DNA of 64,000 nucleotides from Caldicellulosiruptor changbaiensis (GTDB taxonomy: Bacteria; Bacillota; Thermoanaerobacteria; Caldicellulosiruptorales; Caldicellulosiruptoraceae), in the NCBI RefSeq assembly GCF_003999255.1, contig NZ_CP034791.1, forward strand, positions 2,396,501 to 2,460,500, read 5' to 3'. The notes under the pieces are model-generated. The model was given only the letters and a program-made list of their open reading frames with translations. It ran no database searches and was not told the origin of the DNA. The position numbers were made by a program, and so were the translations under genes. Shown here in pieces: positions 35,449-44,482 of this stretch (the first letter of the stretch is position 1; each line of letters opens with the position of its first letter).

Positions 35449-37083
35449 CTAATTTTCATTGCTATTGAAATACTTTGAAATAACCTTCCCAAGTTCTTTA
35501 TTAACTCCTACCCATGGCCTACTTCCCCCTTTTACAAAATCTTCCGCTAAAACATATTTCATAATCACACCTGAACTTGATGAAAAAGAATAAATTGTAG
35601 GTTGGCTATTCTTTTTGTATATTTCAATTTCATAATCCCTTTCAAATAGAGTATTAGCAAAATCAGACTTAGTTTTTATCTTCCTAATGCATCTTAATAT
35701 ATCTTGTATTTCTTTTTTATCTGTAATGCTTTTTTCCACCCGTAAATTAACCTTCTTACCGTTTCTACCAACATCGGTCGACGCTGAAACATATTTTATC
35801 AACCTTATCTTTTCAATATTTGCGGAATCTTTAATTAGATTATTGTTTGGCAGCAGTATACCAAATGTTATATAACTAGTAAAGAACACTACCATAGCTG
35901 CTATTAGCGTACTATAAACCTTTTTGAATGGTGGGAAATATTCTTTATATTGTTTTTTTTCAACATCAGTCAATATCCGGATCCTCTTTTTTAACGAAGG
36001 ATGGGATTGAATCTTCTCGAGCGGCTTTGAAACATCACCTTTTATGTAGTTAAGTGCATAAATTGATTTCAAGGCATTCTCATAAACCTCTCTATCCACC
36101 CCACTTTTTAGCACAAATAAGTCTGCTTCAATTTCGGCAATTCGACCAATGTAACTTATTAGTAGAAAAAGTTGAAGTGTACCCGCCAATAAGATAGCTA
36201 ATATAACAATATTAAAAATTACAATGTCTTGCACAAAATAATCGATTAAACTTTCAAGCCCGTAGACAAAGGCTAAATAATAGAATATAGTTATGACCCA
36301 ACCTAAAAGTATTTTTCTTACATGTTTTCTCTTTATATGCCCTATTTCGTGAACCATAATTGCCTGAAACTGATCTTCTTTTAAATTTTCCAAAGCATAT
36401 GAAGTAACTAAAAGCTGTGGTTTAAAAACACCTGCTGCAAAAAGATTTGCAAACTTTTGTCCAAGTGTATCAAGGACAATCACTTTAATATTTCCAAGAT
36501 TAAACTTATTCAAGGTTTCTTTGATATTAGAATTTTTATCTGTTTTAAGTTCTTTTTTGGGATATTGAAGATTTAGCAGAATTAAGTAAAAAATATAAAA
36601 TCCTATAAAAAGGGTAACAGGAAATAGATAAATATATTTAAATTCATTTGTTTTTAAATTAGCAAAAAGAGGTATAAGATTTATAAAAAACATAGCAATA
36701 ACGCCCAGCAACACAGCCACAAACTGCCTTATTACAAACAAAGCTTTTAACCTTTGATTAAAAAGTTTTTCTTGAATATCTGTTGAAAAAATCATTACTA
36801 TAATAGATAGTTCAAGAATTAATACCAACATTAATAAAAAGAATTCTATCATTTCCAGTTGCTTCTTAATTATTACTGCTATTGAAAATCCAGCTAAAGC
36901 TCCTATTACTAAGCTAACTATGAATATTGCTCGCACAAAAAAGGAATTTAGTTTAGTGGCAGCTTTTTCTTTATCTTTACTTTTATGGAACCTTGATATA
37001 ATATATCTTTTTAACAGGAACATAACAAAAATATAGAAGGTAATTAGCACCAAATCCAATCCAATTAGTTTAATCCAACTCAC
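35449..37083 (-). CDS. M48-family membrane zinc metallopeptidase
   Basis: 544 residues with four to five N-terminal helices, then the zinc motif MVHEIGHIKRKH (about residue 245), two more helices and EIEADLFVLKSG, which holds the downstream Glu ligand. This resembles HtpX/BlaR1-like peptidases. The C-terminal 130 residues after another helix are extracellular or cytosolic and probably sensory. A multiply broken paralogue lies at 59.28-60.92 kb. Confidence 0.88.
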   Translation of the reverse strand: MSWIKLIGLDLVLITFYIFVMFLLKRYIISRFHKSKDKEKAATKLNSFFVRAIFIVSLVIGALAGFSIAVIIKKQLEMIEFFLLMLVLILELSIIVMIFSTDIQEKLFNQRLKALFVIRQFVAVLLGVIAMFFINLIPLFANLKTNEFKYIYLFPVTLFIGFYIFYLILLNLQYPKKELKTDKNSNIKETLNKFNLGNIKVIVLDTLGQKFANLFAAGVFKPQLLVTSYALENLKEDQFQAIMVHEIGHIKRKHVRKILLGWVITIFYYLAFVYGLESLIDYFVQDIVIFNIVILAILLAGTLQLFLLISYIGRIAEIEADLFVLKSGVDREVYENALKSIYALNYIKGDVSKPLEKIQSHPSLKKRIRILTDVEKKQYKEYFPPFKKVYSTLIAAMVVFFTSYITFGILLPNNNLIKDSANIEKIRLIKYVSASTDVGRNGKKVNLRVEKSITDKKEIQDILRCIRKIKTKSDFANTLFERDYEIEIYKKNSQPTIYSFSSSSGVIMKYVLAEDFVKGGSRPWVGVNKELGKVISKYFNSNEN

Positions 37084-37199
37084 TGAAAGAGCCTCCTTTT
37101 ATTAGTCATAATTTTTTAAGTAATAACATTTTATAACAAAAAATCCTTGATGGCAATAACCACCAAGGAACAATCTAATTGTTATGACTATATTATTCT

Positions 37200-37565
37200 T
37201 TATTTTTTGCACTCTTCTTGAACTGCATTTTCATTCTTTAACTCTTCTAAAACTTCATTTGGATTTACACCAAATCGTTCCAAAGAGGCAAGTATCCCCA
37301 GACACACTGTCACATGGCAAAATATTCTCTCAGCAAGCTTTTTTCCCTTTTCAATTGTGGAAAACTCTAAATAGCCGTTTAGTTCTTTTTCCACATCTTC
37401 TTTTGTGCAGCTGAACATCTCTTTTAGTTCATCAAATGACCTTACAGTTGGTCCAAGCTTGATAGAAGATTTTTTTGACACTTTTGGAAAATGAAATTTC
37501 AGATACAAAAGTATACTTATTATTCCCCCTACGAACCCCAGAAAAAAATAAAATACACTTGCCAA
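37200..37565 (-). CDS. Small membrane-anchored protein of unknown function
   Basis: 121 residues: an N-terminal helix (VFYFFLGFVGGIISILLYL) and a soluble helical part (FDELKEMFSCTKEDVEKELN, LGILASLERFGVNPNE). I do not recognise the family. A fragment of a second copy is found at 29.7 kb, so it belongs to a duplicated set. Stop is followed by a hairpin CTTGATGG/CCACCAAG at about 37148-37170. Confidence 0.75.
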   Translation of the reverse strand: MASVFYFFLGFVGGIISILLYLKFHFPKVSKKSSIKLGPTVRSFDELKEMFSCTKEDVEKELNGYLEFSTIEKGKKLAERIFCHVTVCLGILASLERFGVNPNEVLEELKNENAVQEECKK

Positions 37566-37713
37566 ACTATCACACTCCTTTGAAATTTTATTATATCATA
37601 GATATTCATGCTGTTACTTTAAATTTTATTTCAGCTTTTTCAAGAAATACTTACTTACATTTTATTAAACTCACCTCCTTTCTTTTGTGTTATTTTTAAT
37701 TTTCGCAGGGATT

Positions 37714-37998
37714 TTAATTTGCTCCGATAGGAACTGTACTACGTCCGTTTAAGACAAACCTGTCATGCTGCCAAACTGATTTGAACAAGAAAGGCAAATC
37801 ATAGAATTTTCTTTGAAGATGAGGCTTTTGTTTGTAGTGGTATAGGTAAAATGGTTTTTTCGAGCCTTCAACATACTGTATCAGCCACTCATCGCAAATT
37901 GTTCTGATTCTCACAACCGTTGGTGTAACTTCATACACTCTAAAGCCGTATTCATGAGCCAGTCTTGTTGCTTCAGAAAACAACCAGCTCTGGCTCAA
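37714..37998 (-). CDS. Hypothetical protein of about 94 residues
   Basis: Basic, Tyr/Trp-rich protein (ATRLAHEYGFRVYEVTP, RTICDEWLIQYVEG, YHYKQKPHLQRKFYDLP). The longer frame starts at 38019, but AAAGGGTG lies inside it, so TTG 37998 is the likelier start. It looks like a small folded cytosolic protein. No family assigned. Confidence 0.65.
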   Translation of the reverse strand: MSQSWLFSEATRLAHEYGFRVYEVTPTVVRIRTICDEWLIQYVEGSKKPFYLYHYKQKPHLQRKFYDLPFLFKSVWQHDRFVLNGRSTVPIGAN

Positions 37999-38172
37999 AA
38001 AATCACACCCTTTCCTCAATATTTAATTTAAAAATTTAAATTACTTTCATTTACACTTTTTTGTTTTGCTTTCTCCTCTCCCTTCTGAATTTGTTTAGCC
38101 TTTCCACAAGCAACTAATTTTTTATTATATGCAAAACGCTTTTTAAATAAAGTTCAAATTTTATGCGAAGTT

Positions 38173-38209
38173 GAAAAAATAAAAACCACAGGTTTTTCAA
38201 AGCCTGTGG
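38173..38209 (-). terminator. Terminator of the SurA-like gene
   Basis: CCACAGG/CCTGTGG stem (38186-38192 and 38203-38209), followed on the minus strand by TTTTTATTTTTTC. The same terminator accompanies the paralogue at 43.6 kb. Confidence 0.85.
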
Positions 38210-38233
38210 CTTTATTCTATACAAATTCCATTT

Positions 38234-38944
38234 TTAAATATTCTTTTCATATATTGTTATTTTAGCTTTTTTCTTCAACAAATTTATATACTCCTTTCTG
38301 AAGTCTCCAATTACTAAATTCTTAGATTGAGCCTTGAACTTTTTAAATTTTGCATCCAATAGTTTCTGAATTGAAAGCATATTTCTTGTTTGTTCAATAG
38401 CTTTTTTTTCATATTCCTCTCTTGTAATTCCCCATCCTTTGATGAGCTTCTCAATTGCATCATTTGCAAGCCTTGTAGCTTCAGCATCACCTGGAGTTTT
38501 CCCATTTATTATATCTTGTACTGTTTTCTTAGCTTTTTCGTAGTACTCTTTTGCTTCTTTATCTGATGCCATAAAACCTTCTTTTTTAGCAGCTTGGAGT
38601 AAAAGTAGGTCCTCTATCATGCCATTTAAAATTTCTTTCTTTGTCTTTTCTACAGGTGGCTTTGCCTCAGCTGTCTTATACTTCTTCGAAAACTTTTCAA
38701 AAGCCTCTTTTTGAGATAAGTACGCTGCTCTATCTATCAAGTATGCAATCTCTAAGTCTTTTTTAAAAATCTTCTCTCCATTTACAACTGCCACAACTCT
38801 ATTGTCTTCTGACTGCTGTATTTTTTTTATTTTTTGTCCACAATCTGCCCAAATGTCTGCTGAGGAAGCTATAGAAAAGGACATCAAGCTCAAAACTACG
38901 ACTATTATCAAAGAAAAACTTCTTTTAATTCTCTTTTCTTTCAA
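38234..38944 (-). CDS. Secreted SurA-like foldase (parvulin N-domain protein)
   Basis: 236 residues with a signal peptide (RSFSLIIVVVLSLMSFSIASS) and then the SurA N-terminal pattern: NRVVAVVNGEKIFKKDLEIAY and LNGMIEDLLLLQAAKKEGF. There is no parvulin catalytic domain, so it is a chaperone-type member, probably acting outside the membrane. The ATG is preceded by GAGTGAAGAGAG. A frameshifted paralogue with the same flanks lies at 43.67-44.38 kb. Confidence 0.8.
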   Translation of the reverse strand: MKEKRIKRSFSLIIVVVLSLMSFSIASSADIWADCGQKIKKIQQSEDNRVVAVVNGEKIFKKDLEIAYLIDRAAYLSQKEAFEKFSKKYKTAEAKPPVEKTKKEILNGMIEDLLLLQAAKKEGFMASDKEAKEYYEKAKKTVQDIINGKTPGDAEATRLANDAIEKLIKGWGITREEYEKKAIEQTRNMLSIQKLLDAKFKKFKAQSKNLVIGDFRKEYINLLKKKAKITIYEKNI

Positions 38945-39078
38945 CTCTCTTCACTCCACTTCATTAATTTACTATTTCTCTTTTATTATACCAAATACAA
39001 GTTATACAATCAATATTTTGAAGATTAAATGAGGGCTTCAAAACAAAAAACAGAGCATTTCTTAGCCCTGCTTTAGGT

Positions 39079-39264
39079 TTACTTTATTTTATAAAACCTC
39101 TTCTTAAAATACAATGCTATGTTCACAAGCATGAGCATGACAGGCACTTCAATCACCGTTCCAATTATAGTTGTAAATGCCTCGCCAGACCCAAGACCAA
39201 ATGTTGTAACAGCAACTGCAATTGCAAGTTCAAAGTCAATAATATTCTCTTTTAACTCTTTCAA
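39079..39264 (-). pseudogene. C-terminal remnant of an ACR3 arsenite transporter
   Basis: 61 residues reading [19 protein letters not shown] and [20 protein letters not shown], the last two helices of ACR3/ArsB pumps. About 290 upstream residues are missing and the fragment starts inside the end of arsC. The deletion removed the pump body. Confidence 0.88.
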
Positions 39265-39637
39265 TCAAATCTAAAACCTTCTTTTCTATCTCATCCCTGA
39301 TTTTTCTAAACTCTTCGATTGGCTTTCCTGCAGGGTCACTCAAGCCCCAGTCTTCTTTGTGTTTGCAAGGTAGGTGTGGACATTCAACTCCACACCCCAT
39401 CGTGATTAAATAATCTACCTCTTTTGGAATATCAAAAATTGTCTTTGGAAAGTGGCTTGAGATGTCAATTCCCTTTTCTTTCATAACCTCAACTGCCAGA
39501 GGATTGACTCTATCTGCTATCTCTGTACCTGCACTGTAGACTTCAATTAAGTCTTTGCCATAGTAACGTGCAAAACCCTCTGCCATCTGGCTTCGGCAGG
39601 AATTTCCAATACACACAAAAGCAACTTTGGGTTTCAT
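39236..39637 (-). CDS. arsC: Arsenate reductase, thioredoxin-coupled (LMW phosphatase fold)
   Basis: Catalytic P-loop [15 protein letters not shown] follows VAFV. The resolving Cys pair is in [11 protein letters not shown], and SDPAGKP near residue 108 is the general-acid Asp loop. This is the arsenate reductase pattern of S. aureus pI258 ArsC. ATG 39637, after GAAAGGGG, is preferred over 39646. It follows arsR. With the pump truncated, arsenite made here would need another exit. Confidence 0.92.
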   Translation of the reverse strand: MKPKVAFVCIGNSCRSQMAEGFARYYGKDLIEVYSAGTEIADRVNPLAVEVMKEKGIDISSHFPKTIFDIPKEVDYLITMGCGVECPHLPCKHKEDWGLSDPAGKPIEEFRKIRDEIEKKVLDLIERVKREYY

Positions 39638-39690
39638 GCAAAACATCCCCTTTCTTCTTTTTAACCTTTTGTAAAAATTCCTCTTGTTTT

Positions 39691-40047
39691 TTATTTAGTT
39701 TTCTCGCAGCTAAACCCTTTTTTCTTTTCTTCTTCACACCTTGCCAAATCGCTTTTAAACGGCTCCTGCGAAGAAAGTTTTGTTTTCAAAAACTCACAAA
39801 ACTCACCATACTCTTTGCAAAACTCATCAGATACGCGATAGTAAACCCACTGTGATGTTTTTCTGCAAGAAACAATTCCCTTGTTCTTTAGCACCTGAAG
39901 ATGCCTTGAGACATTTGACTGAGTAAGTCCTAAGACCTTTTCAATTTCACACACACAAAACTCATTTTCTAAAAGAAGATTTAAAATCCTAAGCCTGTTT
40001 TGGTCACCTAAGGCCTTGAAAATTTTATCAAGGTTCATACTTTCCAC
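39691..40047 (-). CDS. arsR: ArsR-family repressor
   Basis: 118 residues: winged helix (QSNVSRHLQVLKNKGIVSCR) with the arsenite-binding ENEFCVCEIE motif at the start of helix 3. A Cys-containing, Lys-rich tail may add a ligand. Two starts are possible, GTG 40047 and ATG 40038. It heads the arsR-arsC-(acr3 remnant) operon and should repress it until As(III) binds. Confidence 0.92.
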   Translation of the reverse strand: MESMNLDKIFKALGDQNRLRILNLLLENEFCVCEIEKVLGLTQSNVSRHLQVLKNKGIVSCRKTSQWVYYRVSDEFCKEYGEFCEFLKTKLSSQEPFKSDLARCEEEKKKGFSCEKTK

Positions 40048-40064
40048 TCTACCCTTGTATGACT

Positions 40065-40084
40065 ATATTTGAATTTAATCATAT
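40065..40084. promoter_or_regulatory. Possible ArsR operator
   Basis: ATATTTGAATTTAATCATAT, an imperfect palindrome with the TGA-N6-TCA core seen in ArsR boxes, 18 bases upstream of the arsR start. Confidence 0.4.
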
Positions 40085-40231
40085 ACTATCAGATTGTTAA
40101 GAGTTTGTCAATAAAAATTATGAATTTAATAGAAGAGACTTTTCAAAAGAGACTGGGTGTTCTAAAATAAATGTATAGACAAAGAGAATACCATTTTTAT
40201 CAACTATCTTTAAAGGTTTTTTCCATTCCTT

Positions 40232-40405
40232 GAAGCAGAATTAATTGAAGGTGATGAAATATATCTTGAGAACACAAAAGCAAAGATTGTAATAGGAAAA
40301 CTTGTTGAAATTGGAACTGGATGTGAGATAGATACCATTGAGTGTTTGGAAAATCCTTCAGTAGCTAATGGCTCTTCGGTTAAAAATCAAGGGAAAGTTG
40401 ATTAA
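40232..40405 (+). pseudogene. C-terminal remnant, perhaps of a bactofilin-like protein
   Basis: An open frame without start: EAELIEGDEIYLENTKAKIV and VEIGTGCEIDTIE resemble the last coils of polymer-forming (bactofilin-like) beta-helix proteins. It ends 50 bases before the DUF815 gene. Confidence 0.45.
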
Positions 40406-40455
40406 AACTTTTATTACAAAAGATTTTAATTTTGGTACAAAGGAGATATGCTACA

Positions 40456-41778
40456 ATGGAGGAAAAAATAAGGCTCTATAGACTTTGTTTTGAAAGTTTA
40501 AAAGTCTATCGAAACCTTCTTCATGATAGTGTTCTTGAAAAGCTGTATAATCTTATCTGCTATATTGACGACGGAAATCAGGATTTTAAAAAAGTTATAA
40601 ATCTTTACAGTACAGTTTATTACAATCTTTTAGAAGCCAGCACAGGGTGTAGTTTGAAAGAATACATTATTGAGAAAATTCTCTTTAGTGAAAATGCCTT
40701 CGCAAAATTATCAGCAAAAGGTATTAACAATATAGCAGTAGATGAGAGTCTAAAAAAAGCTGCAGCCCATGATTTAGACTGTCTTGAGTTTATATCAAAC
40801 TTTTCAGGAAAAGATATTGAAAAATATTTGAAAATTTTGGATAACTTCCCAAACTTTTTGGTTGAAAATTTTTTAGTGAGTGAAAGCACAAATGCCTTAT
40901 CACACACCACCCTTGACAATACTGTCAAAAATATCATTGAGAAGTTCTTGGCTACAAGTCCTTGGAGCAGTTTAATTGAGGAGCTTGTAGAATTCCACAA
41001 GCAAAATGGCTTTGGAATTTTTGCAAGGTACAAAGGCTTTTCATGGGACGGAAATAATCTTGTGGGTATTGAAAATTTAGACCCAATAAGACTTGATGAC
41101 CTTGTAAATATTGAAAGGCAGAAGAGGATTGTTGTTGAAAACACTTTGGCGTTTTTAAATGGCCAAAGGGTTAACAATATTTTGCTTTATGGCAGCAGAG
41201 GAACTGGAAAGTCATCAACTGTAAAGGCGCTTTTGAACGAGTTTTCTCACATGGGTTTGAGAGTTGTTGAGGTGTACAAAGACCAGTTTTACACTTTTCC
41301 AAAATTAATAAGAATCTTAAGAGATGTACCGCTTAGGTTTATAATCTTTGTAGATGATTTGTCTTTTGAAGACATCAAGGAAAATTATACTAAACTAAAA
41401 GCCATTTTAGAAGGGTCTTTAGAGGCAATGCCTCAAAATGTTGTTATATATGCAACCTCAAACAGAAGACACTTGGTAAAAGAAAGGTTTAGCGACAGAA
41501 ATGGTCTTTCTGATGATGAAGTGCATTTTAACGACACTTTAGAAGAAAAACTTTCTCTTGCTGACAGGTTTGGAATAGTAGTCACATACCCATCCCCAAC
41601 CCAGCAGGAATACCTTGCAATTGTTGATGAAATTGCAAAGAAAAGGGGAATTGAAATTACAGAAAAGCTTCACAGGCTTGCTCTGCAGTGGGAAGTGAAC
41701 TACAACGGCCGCTCAGCAAGAACAGCTAAGCAGTTTGTTGATTGGTATGAGGCACAGGTTAAAATGGAAAAGGGCTAA
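40456..41778 (+). CDS. DUF815-family AAA+ ATPase, intact copy
   Basis: 440 residues. The N-terminal 200 residues are helical. The ATPase part has Walker A LLYGSRGTGKSST, Walker B FIIFVDDLSFE and sensor ATSNRRHLVKERFSD, the hallmark of DUF815. Arg-finger and sensor-2 regions follow (SLADRFGI, GRSARTAKQF). Its cellular role is unknown. ATG 40456 after AAAGGAG is preferred to TTG 40432. A frameshifted paralogue is at 50.1 kb. Both copies stand next to the same restriction-modification pair, facing it. Confidence 0.9.
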   Translation: MEEKIRLYRLCFESLKVYRNLLHDSVLEKLYNLICYIDDGNQDFKKVINLYSTVYYNLLEASTGCSLKEYIIEKILFSENAFAKLSAKGINNIAVDESLKKAAAHDLDCLEFISNFSGKDIEKYLKILDNFPNFLVENFLVSESTNALSHTTLDNTVKNIIEKFLATSPWSSLIEELVEFHKQNGFGIFARYKGFSWDGNNLVGIENLDPIRLDDLVNIERQKRIVVENTLAFLNGQRVNNILLYGSRGTGKSSTVKALLNEFSHMGLRVVEVYKDQFYTFPKLIRILRDVPLRFIIFVDDLSFEDIKENYTKLKAILEGSLEAMPQNVVIYATSNRRHLVKERFSDRNGLSDDEVHFNDTLEEKLSLADRFGIVVTYPSPTQQEYLAIVDEIAKKRGIEITEKLHRLALQWEVNYNGRSARTAKQFVDWYEAQVKMEKG

Positions 41779-41817
41779 GGCACTGACAGATTCGCACTTA
41801 GCCCTTTTGAGTTTTTT
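41772..41817 (+). terminator. Terminator of the DUF815 gene
   Basis: GGGCTAAG/CTTAGCCC stem (41772-41804) followed by TTTTGAGTTTTTT. It overlaps the stop codon. Confidence 0.88.
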
Positions 41818-41832
41818 AATATCTCTCTACTT

Positions 41833-42258
41833 TTACAGTAATTTTAAATTCGATCTTTTGACAAAATCTTCAAAAGATATTATTTCTACCAAGTTCCCCT
41901 CTTTTATATAGTCAACATGTTTTTGATTTAAATAAAAATCTTTTGCTTTCTTAGTATATCCTGTTCCACTAATTATAATATAAGCTTTTTTATACTTTGG
42001 ATTTTCCTTTAAAATTTTAACCAAGGTGATTATCTCATAAACTATTTTTTGCTCTGCGGTCCCGCGTGTTTGCTGCCATTTAGCACTTATAATTATCTCG
42101 TCATTTAAAACAAAATCAGCTTTATATTTATTCCCAAAGAGATCATTGCCAACCACAACTTGTTCCTTAAACGCACCAGGGTAATTTTCTAACAATGCTT
42201 GTTGAATCAATTTTTCATGAACCTTCCCTGTCCGAGTACCTCTTCCACCAGGTGACAC
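41833..42258 (-). CDS. PD-(D/E)XK-like restriction endonuclease, copy A
   Basis: 141 residues: SPGGRGTRTGKVHE, then KYKADFVLNDEIIISAKWQQ and GTAEQKIVYEI. The Asp in ADFVL and the Lys in SAKW would form the active site, with Ser where most enzymes have Glu or Asp. The Glu of TAEQK could take that role. It follows the methylase by 15 bases, so together they make a small type II restriction-modification system. Recognition sequence unknown. GTG start after AGAAGGTG. Copy B is at 51.48 kb. Confidence 0.8.
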   Translation of the reverse strand: MSPGGRGTRTGKVHEKLIQQALLENYPGAFKEQVVVGNDLFGNKYKADFVLNDEIIISAKWQQTRGTAEQKIVYEIITLVKILKENPKYKKAYIIISGTGYTKKAKDFYLNQKHVDYIKEGNLVEIISFEDFVKRSNLKLL

Positions 42259-42273
42259 AATAACACCTTCTTT

Positions 42274-43146
42274 TCAATAATTAGTTATAATAACTTCTTT
42301 ATGACCAGTCCTTTTCTCTGCACTTGAATTAATGAGTCTCTTTGCCTCTATTACCTCAATGTTGTAACTTCTATAAAGATCTCTTATAAACTCTGAATCT
42401 GAGTTGCTTATCATAACAAAACAACCCTTTTTGCTCAGGTTATCACAAACATTTTTCAGCCTTACTTGTTCCTCTTTTGAAAAACCTGCAACTGTGTAAT
42501 CAGTAAAATTAGCTGTTTTGGACACAGGCATGTATGAAGGGTCAAAATACACAAAATCAAACTCAGAAGCTTTTTTCACCGCTTCTTCAAAGTCTGCATG
42601 TAAAATTTCAACAGATTGTAGCATTTCTGAAAAGGCAAATATTTCTTCACTGGTTGGCATTTTAGGATTTTTATATCTTCCAAAAGGAACATTGAATTCG
42701 CCTTTGGAATTCACCCTATAAAGCCCGTTGTAACAGTGTCTGTTCAAATAAAGCAATAATACTGCTTTGAGTAAGTTTTCATTTTCAATTGTACCCATAT
42801 TTTTTATTTTAATAGAATTGTAAAGTTCTCTTGCCTTATAGTAATCGTCTTCGGTATTTTTAAAATCTAAATTTTTGATATAGTAAACTACCTCATCTGG
42901 ACAATTTTTAATTGCAGTGTAAAGGTTTATGAGTTCAAGATTAATATCTGAAACAACAGCATTCTTTAAAATTCCTCTATTATAAAGCTCTATCAAAAGT
43001 GCTCCGCCACCTAAAAAAGGTTCATAATATGTGGAAAAATGGATTGGCAGTTTTTCAAGTAAACTCTTTATTATCTGCCTTTTACCACCCGCCCATTTCA
43101 CTATGGGCACAACTTTTTGGCGAAAAAAAGTAATTTGAGTCCTCAT
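42274..43146 (-). CDS. D12-class (Dam-like) DNA adenine methyltransferase, copy A
   Basis: 290 residues: VKWAGGKRQII (motif X), YYEPFLGGGALL (AdoMet-binding motif I) and YFDPSYMPVSKTA (catalytic motif IV). The family motif is DPPY; here the second Pro is Ser, whereas copy B has DPPY. Activity may be reduced. Start: ATG 43146 matches the start of copy B, and the 23 residues of the longer frame are not conserved. A strong promoter lies upstream. It would protect host DNA from the adjacent endonuclease. Confidence 0.92.
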   Translation of the reverse strand: MRTQITFFRQKVVPIVKWAGGKRQIIKSLLEKLPIHFSTYYEPFLGGGALLIELYNRGILKNAVVSDINLELINLYTAIKNCPDEVVYYIKNLDFKNTEDDYYKARELYNSIKIKNMGTIENENLLKAVLLLYLNRHCYNGLYRVNSKGEFNVPFGRYKNPKMPTSEEIFAFSEMLQSVEILHADFEEAVKKASEFDFVYFDPSYMPVSKTANFTDYTVAGFSKEEQVRLKNVCDNLSKKGCFVMISNSDSEFIRDLYRSYNIEVIEAKRLINSSAEKRTGHKEVIITNY

Positions 43147-43186
43147 TGCAAAACCATACTCCAGATTTAAATTAACTATTGATTTG

Positions 43187-43215
43187 ATTATACCATACAT
43201 TTGTTTGGTGTGCAA
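43187..43215 (-). promoter_or_regulatory. Promoter of methylase-endonuclease operon A
   Basis: TTGCAC (43215-43210) and TATAAT (43192-43187) with a 17-base spacer. The same 35-base sequence precedes copy B. Confidence 0.8.
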
Positions 43216-43256
43216 GGATTTAATATTTTATTTGTTCTGCAAATTTTTATTAATAT

Positions 43257-43399
43257 TAATCTCTCTCAATATACCTTTGATCTTCTCAAAACATTTCACG
43301 ATTTCTTTAAATTTTGCTATCGAAACAAACAATTTCGTTCTTGATATTGTTATTATTGCTTTATTCTACCATACCCAACTTAGCATTGACTTCACTCTC
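43257..43399. repeat. Dispersed repeat shared with 55.27-55.41 kb
   Basis: About 140 bases starting TCTCTCAATATACCTTTGAT match 55270-55412 at roughly nine of ten positions. At 55 kb this sequence lies at the 3' end of the IS110-B element, so here it is probably a solitary IS end. Confidence 0.7.
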
Positions 43400-43521
43400 T
43401 CCAAACAAGCTGCCAGTTAAAATTTCCCATGCTGAGCGGCTCGGTATTCTATTGCCTTTTTTACTCTAATTATCTAAAAAAATTTTTTTAAAAACCCCCT
43501 TGATATTATACCGTTTGTCTT
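43400..43521 (+). repeat. Solitary right end of the copy 1/2-type IS110
   Basis: AAACAAGCTGCCAGTTAAAA through GATATTATACCGTTTGTCTT matches 59041-59159, without transposase. It is fused directly to the preceding repeat, so two different IS110 lineages left their ends side by side. Confidence 0.8.
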
Positions 43522-43671
43522 TCTGAATTTGTTTAGCCTTCCCACAAGCAACTAATTTTTTATTATATGCAAAACACTTTTCTAAAAAAGTTCAAATATT
43601 ATGCGAAGTTAGAAAAATAAAAACCACAGGGTTTTCAAAGCCTGTGGTCTTGTTCTATATAAATTCCATTT

Positions 43672-44384
43672 TTAAATATTCTTTTCATACATTGTTATTT
43701 TGGCTTTTTTCTTTAATGAATTTATACATTCCTTTCTGAAGTTTTCTATTACCAAATTCTTAGACTTAGATTTGAATTCTTTAAATTTTGCATTAAGCAG
43801 TTTCTGAATTGAAAGCATATTTCTTGTTTGCTCAATAGCCTTTTTATCATATTCTTTTCTTGTTATTCCCCATCCTTTGATGAGTTCCTCAATTGTATCA
43901 TTTGCAAGCTTTATACCTTCCACATCACCTGAAACTTTTCCACTTATTATCTCCTGCATTGTTTTCATTGCTTTCTCATAGTAGTCTTTTGCTTCTTTCT
44001 CTGATATAAAATATCCTTCTTTTTTAGCAGCCTGAAGTAAAAGGAGATGTTCTATCATGTCATTTAAAACCTCTTTTTTTGTCCTTTGCACGGGTGGCTT
44101 TAAAGAATTTGTCTTGTATTTCTTTGAAAGTTTTTGATAAGATTCTTTTTGAGACAAATAGCTTGCTTGTTCTAATGCATACACAATCTCTAAATCCTTT
44201 TTATAAATCTTCTCGCCATTTACCACTGCTACAACTCTATTGTCTTTTGACTGCTGTATTTTTTTATTTTTTGTCCACATTCTGTCCAAATATCTGCTGA
44301 GAAAGCTATAGAAAATAAAACTGAGCAAAGAATAACACCCGCTATTGTTATAAAAATTCCTTTTCTAATTTTATTCCCTCCCAT
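43672..44384 (-). pseudogene. SurA-like foldase paralogue, frameshifted between signal peptide and mature part
   Basis: The mature frame (to 43672) is about 75 percent like the 38.2-kb protein: VVAVVNGEKIYKKDLEIVY, LNDMIEHLLLLQAAKKEGY. The signal peptide (FITIAGVILCSVLFSIAFSA) is encoded from ATG 44384 in another frame. The switch occurs at a run of 7 A near 44260, where the intact copy has 8. The terminator CCACAGG/CCTGTGG at 43624-43647 is also conserved. Polymerase slippage on the A-run could still give some full-length product. Confidence 0.85.
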
Positions 44385-44482
44385 CCCTCTTCACCTCAAT
44401 TCTCATATTTACCATTTGTTTTTTATTATACCAAATACAAGCCATACTATCAATATTTTGAATATTAAACAAAATTTTAATC

